Assembly: GCF_010120715.1 (NCBI RefSeq)
Contig: NZ_CP047591.1
Span: forward strand, 1,178,001-1,242,000
Origin: Aminipila terrae
GTDB lineage: Bacteria; Bacillota; Clostridia; Peptostreptococcales; Anaerovoracaceae
Reading direction: 5' to 3'
DNA length: 64,000 nucleotides
The translations under genes were made by a program, and so were the position numbers. Numbering within the stretch: position 1 is the first letter of the stretch; every line of letters starts with the position of its first letter. This document shows positions 63,045 to 64,000 of this stretch, one piece after another. Under the pieces are notes generated by a model. The model had not been told where the DNA came from, did no database searches, and saw only the letters and a list, made by a program, of their open reading frames with translations.

Positions 63045-63503
63045 ATGATAAAGAAGATATTACCTACGACAACTCAAAGAGTTGCATGTCATACACATAA
63101 GTTTATAAATGAACAAATCAGGAACAGCACCCTGTGTTCTCTGAAAAGTTATGCAGATTGCAGCGATAAAGCCCTGTCTGACAGGATAACCAAATTAAAT
63201 GCAGAATGGGATATTGAAAGATTTCTGGAAGCAAACGCTGCCACTATTGTCATCTTAAGTTCCATTTTAGGTATAAAACGGAGCCATTGTTTGTGGTTTC
63301 TTCTGCCAGGTACCGTGGGTTTTTTCCTCCTTCAGCATGCTCTTCAGGGCTGGTGCCCTCCTTTACCTGTTATGCGGAAACTGGGAATCCGCACGGGGCT
63401 TGAAATTGAAAACGAAAAAACGGTATTAAAGTTTTTAAGAGGAGATTTTTTGCATAAGACCGATAATATAGCCAAACTGCTGGAAATGGTAGAAAAGCAG
63501 TGA
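63045..63503 (+). CDS. DUF2892-like small membrane protein
   Basis: 152 residues. A polar N-terminus of about 60 residues precedes two close hydrophobic segments (ATIVILSSILGI, FLLPGTVGFFLLQHALQGWCPPLPVMRKLGIRTG). The GWCPP..LGIRT ending resembles the YgaP-type membrane part (DUF2892). The N- and C-terminal extensions are unusual for the family. AAGGA lies upstream. Confidence 0.6.
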   Translation: MIKKILPTTTQRVACHTHKFINEQIRNSTLCSLKSYADCSDKALSDRITKLNAEWDIERFLEANAATIVILSSILGIKRSHCLWFLLPGTVGFFLLQHALQGWCPPLPVMRKLGIRTGLEIENEKTVLKFLRGDFLHKTDNIAKLLEMVEKQ

Positions 63504-63557
63504 AAGAAGAGCTCCAATGTGTAACACAAGCATATTGGTGCTTTTTTATCTGTTTAT

Positions 63558-63749
63558 TTATACTTCCTCCAGTTTAGCTCCACACAGTGGGCAGTAATTT
63601 GTTTCTAATTTAATACGTCTGAAAGTTGCTTTATCATTGGGTTTATATATACACGGTATCTCTGTTAAAAACTGATTATCAAAACCAACGTAAACTTTGT
63701 CTGGGCTTTTAAACTGTTCTTCTAAACAGTGACAGGTAAACTTCTTCAT
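63558..63749 (-). CDS. Small zinc-ribbon-type protein
   Basis: 63 residues. Cysteines at CHC (residues 6-8) and CPLCG near the C-terminus form a likely metal site. No recognised family; GGGGGA precedes the ATG. Similar small cysteine proteins are common in Clostridia. Confidence 0.65.
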   Translation of the reverse strand: MKKFTCHCLEEQFKSPDKVYVGFDNQFLTEIPCIYKPNDKATFRRIKLETNYCPLCGAKLEEV

Positions 63750-63932
63750 ACACGTTCCCCCTTATAGAAGTCTTCTTTATATTCTTGTAGTATTTCTTTT
63801 ACTATTATGTAATTCTTTACATAATTTATTCCTTTGCCCAACTTATTTAACTGATTCAATGAACAGATTGAATTTCACAATTTTAATTCCTTCTTTTACC
63901 TTTTCTCTTCAGAATAGTTCTTTGCACATAAA

Positions 63933-63979
63933 AAATGCACCTCAGAGGTTAGATTTTGTCCACCCTTTAAGATGCATTT
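63933..63979. repeat. Imperfect 21-base inverted repeat
   Basis: Arms 63933-63953 and 63959-63979 pair with several mismatches around TTTTG; AAATGCA/TGCATTT ends are perfect. It may be a terminator for a gene beyond the window or the end of a transposable element. The preceding 63750-63932 holds no gene. Confidence 0.4.
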
Positions 63980-64000
63980 CCTTTTTTACGCAATAGCCTT

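Noticed and set aside
1..64000. CRISPR arrays, tRNA or rRNA genes, replication origin, integrase
   Set aside because: None seen on either strand by eye: no regularly spaced repeats, no CCA-ended cloverleaf and no integrase or transposase motifs.

Overview
The window is AT-rich chromosomal DNA from a motile, Gram-positive, spore-former-type anaerobe, most likely a member of the Clostridia. Supporting evidence is the Bacillus/Clostridium-style fla operon with FliY and FlbD, the FliW-CsrA-flagellin module, AAGGAGG ribosome binding sites, a clostridial-type c-di-GMP-I riboswitch and a DUF1292 protein. I cannot place it to genus by reading alone.

Layout. (1) 1-8341, + strand: late flagellar genes flgM (partial), flgN, flgK, flgL, a DUF6470 protein, fliW, csrA and flagellin. 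The flagellin leader carries a sigma-28-type promoter and CsrA-type hairpins. (2) 8389-27037: a surface-sugar island, probably for flagellin glycosylation. A glycosyltransferase/TPR gene follows flagellin on +. A long - strand run then holds a class III aminotransferase, two FkbM methyltransferases, FIVE radical SAM/SPASM paralogs, a GT2-methyltransferase fusion, a GT4, a sugar SDR and a 3,5-epimerase. A + strand acyltransferase and CDP-glucose genes rfbG/rfbF lie at its right edge. Two island promoters share an identical 20-bp core with a sigma-28-like -10, so the island looks co-expressed with flagellin. (3) 27241-46086, - strand: a large fla operon, flgC-fliE-F-G-H-I-J-K-flgD-FlgX-flgE-flbD-fliM-fliY-cheY-fliO-P-Q-R-flhB-ylqG-ylqH-(SprA-like). 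flgB, flhA, motAB and fliL are not in this window. (4) 46356-47031: a c-di-GMP-I riboswitch with terminator ahead of a small PAS-type protein. (5) 47157-63749: housekeeping genes, namely an FAD oxidoreductase, DUF1292, uvrC, a D,D-carboxypeptidase, a PGM-like phosphatase-superfamily enzyme, serC/serA with a shared symmetric divergent promoter, BrkB, rdgB, rph, mntP, a DUF6506 duplication, a D-2-hydroxyacid dehydrogenase, a PilZ protein, a lipoprotein, a DUF2892-like protein and a zinc-ribbon protein.

How the genes work together: sigma-28 (released from FlgM) would switch on flagellin and the sugar island. FliW/CsrA would gate flagellin translation. CDP-sugar enzymes, glycosyltransferases, methyltransferases and the radical SAM set would decorate the filament. 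c-di-GMP is read by the riboswitch and the PilZ protein.

Caution: five genes (an FkbM gene, a radical SAM gene, the SDR, fliM, mntP) are each broken by what reads as loss of exactly one base in a G/C homopolymer. This pattern points to sequencing error at least as much as to biology.
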